A stretch of DNA of 6,311 bases from Fidelibacterota bacterium (lineage in GTDB: Bacteria > Fidelibacterota > Marinisomatia > SCGC-AAA003-L08 > D37C17). Of this stretch, positions 5,668 through 6,311 are shown one piece after another. The stretch spans positions 26,940 to 33,250 of the forward strand of contig PAJD01000011.1 of the NCBI GenBank assembly GCA_002705605.1, given 5' to 3'. The notes beneath the pieces were generated by a model, which worked only from the letters and a program-made list of their open reading frames with translations, was not told the DNA's origin and did no database searches. Position 1 is the stretch's first letter, and each line of letters opens with the position of its first letter. Both the position numbers and the translations under genes were made by a program.

Positions 5668-6311
5668 TATTTTATTGCCTCACTTACAACTTTTATAGCT
5701 GCATCCCTTAAATCATCAGCAGGAACAATTTTAACATTAGATTTTTCAAGTATATCTTTTGCTATTTCTGAATTTGTTCCTTCTAGTCTAACGACAACAG
5801 GAACTTTTAATCCTAATTCATTGACAGCTTCAACTACACCATTTGCGACTCTATCACATCTAACAATTCCACCAAAAATATTTATAAGGACAGCTTTAAC
5901 ATTTTTATCTTTTAGAATTATCTTAAAGCCATTTTTTATTGTATCAGCATTTGCTGCACCTCCAACATCTAAAAAGTTTGCTGGTTCTCCACCGGATAGT
6001 TTTATAATATCCATTGTTGCCATAGCAAGTCCTGCACCATTAACCATGCAACCAACATTTCCTTCAAGTTTTATATAATTTAGATTAAATTTATTTGCTT
6101 CAATTTCCATAGGATCTTCTTCAGACAGATCTCTCATATCTAAAATATCATCATGTCTAAATATTGCATTTGAATCAAAATTTAATTTTGCATCTAATGC
6201 GACTATCTTATTATCTTCACTTTTAATAAGTGGATTTACTTCTAGTATTGTGCAATCCATTTCTTTGTAACATTTATAAAGATTAATAAAAATATCTTTT
6301 GCTTGATTTTT
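5667..6311 (-). CDS. sucC: Succinyl-CoA synthetase, beta subunit, C-terminal part, cut by the window edge
   Basis: This subunit holds the nucleotide and succinate sites of the enzyme completed by SucD. The frame stays open to the window edge, giving 214 residues of about 388. The ATG at 6258-6260 is internal: the 17 codons before it ([14 protein letters not shown] at their end) continue the family alignment. Present are the end of the ATP-grasp domain, with Glu and Asn of ILEVNPL and Asp of [11 protein letters not shown] that bind Mg-nucleotide, and the segment [27 protein letters not shown] and [10 protein letters not shown] of the C-terminal ligase domain follow, then [11 protein letters not shown]. 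The residues that set ATP versus GTP preference lie mostly in the missing N-terminal half, so specificity cannot be read here. The stop overlaps the sucD start by one base. The promoter of the operon is beyond the right edge. Confidence 0.96.
   Translation of the reverse strand, partial: KNQAKDIFINLYKCYKEMDCTILEVNPLIKSEDNKIVALDAKLNFDSNAIFRHDDILDMRDLSEEDPMEIEANKFNLNYIKLEGNVGCMVNGAGLAMATMDIIKLSGGEPANFLDVGGAANADTIKNGFKIILKDKNVKAVLINIFGGIVRCDRVANGVVEAVNELGLKVPVVVRLEGTNSEIAKDILEKSNVKIVPADDLRDAAIKVVSEAIK

Noticed and set aside
5821..6078. Open frame of 85 codons on the plus strand
   Set aside because: It is wholly antisense to the conserved C-terminal domain of sucC. The Ser/Pro/Phe-rich translation has no recognisable motif.
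6258..6260. ATG as the start of a short sucC
   Set aside because: The 17 upstream codons are open and continue the SucC alignment, so this methionine is internal and the gene runs beyond the window.
1..6311. A hidden mobile element, defence system, secondary-metabolite cluster or CRISPR
   Set aside because: Every part of the window is filled by housekeeping genes with complete motifs in expected order. No transposase, terminal inverted repeats, spaced direct repeats or unusual composition block was visible.
1..6311. Alternative genetic code with TGA as tryptophan
   Set aside because: The base composition raised the question, but conserved Trp positions use TGG (for example in fabG and ndk), and TGA appears as the fabD stop at the right place.

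Overview
The window is a densely packed, strongly AT-rich piece of bacterial chromosome in which every supportable gene lies on the minus strand. Read in transcription order (right to left) the genes are sucC (3' part only), sucD, ndk, a small SPOR-domain exported protein, rpmF, plsX, fabD, fabG, acpP and fabF (5' part only). Spacers range from overlaps of 1-14 bp to 19 bp, with one larger gap of 79 bp between the SPOR gene and rpmF. No stretch of 300 bases lacks a gene. I saw no tRNA, rRNA, CRISPR array, insertion sequence or phage gene.

The right part (about 3751-6311) joins energy metabolism to a cell-envelope protein. It holds the two subunits of succinyl-CoA synthetase, nucleoside diphosphate kinase directly behind them, and a probable lipoprotein with an Ig-like middle and a C-terminal peptidoglycan-binding SPOR domain. 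The left part (1-3671) is the classical rpmF-plsX-fab cluster. It covers ribosomal protein L32, the phospholipid acyltransferase PlsX, malonyl-CoA:ACP transacylase, 3-oxoacyl-ACP reductase, acyl carrier protein and the elongating ketosynthase FabF. The usual fabH between plsX and fabD is absent, because plsX and fabD overlap by 14 bp. All catalytic residues I could check are intact, so the genes look functional.

The organism is probably a free-living or streamlined AT-rich bacterium. The L32 tail resembles the Bacteroidota/FCB form (GVLYYKGK) rather than the proteobacterial one, and the NDK and FabF sequences also fit that broad group. An AT-rich marine FCB lineage such as Marinimicrobia (SAR406) or a Bacteroidota relative is my best guess. 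This is family resemblance from memory, not a search result. The genetic code appears standard: TGG encodes Trp, and TGA occurs once as a genuine stop in an ATGA overlap.

Taken together this is mostly ordinary housekeeping sequence. I do not see an undescribed system. The points worth a second look are the missing fabH, the SPOR/Ig-like lipoprotein between ndk and rpmF, the sucCD-ndk linkage, and an in-frame 12-bp tandem repeat at the 3' end of fabD.
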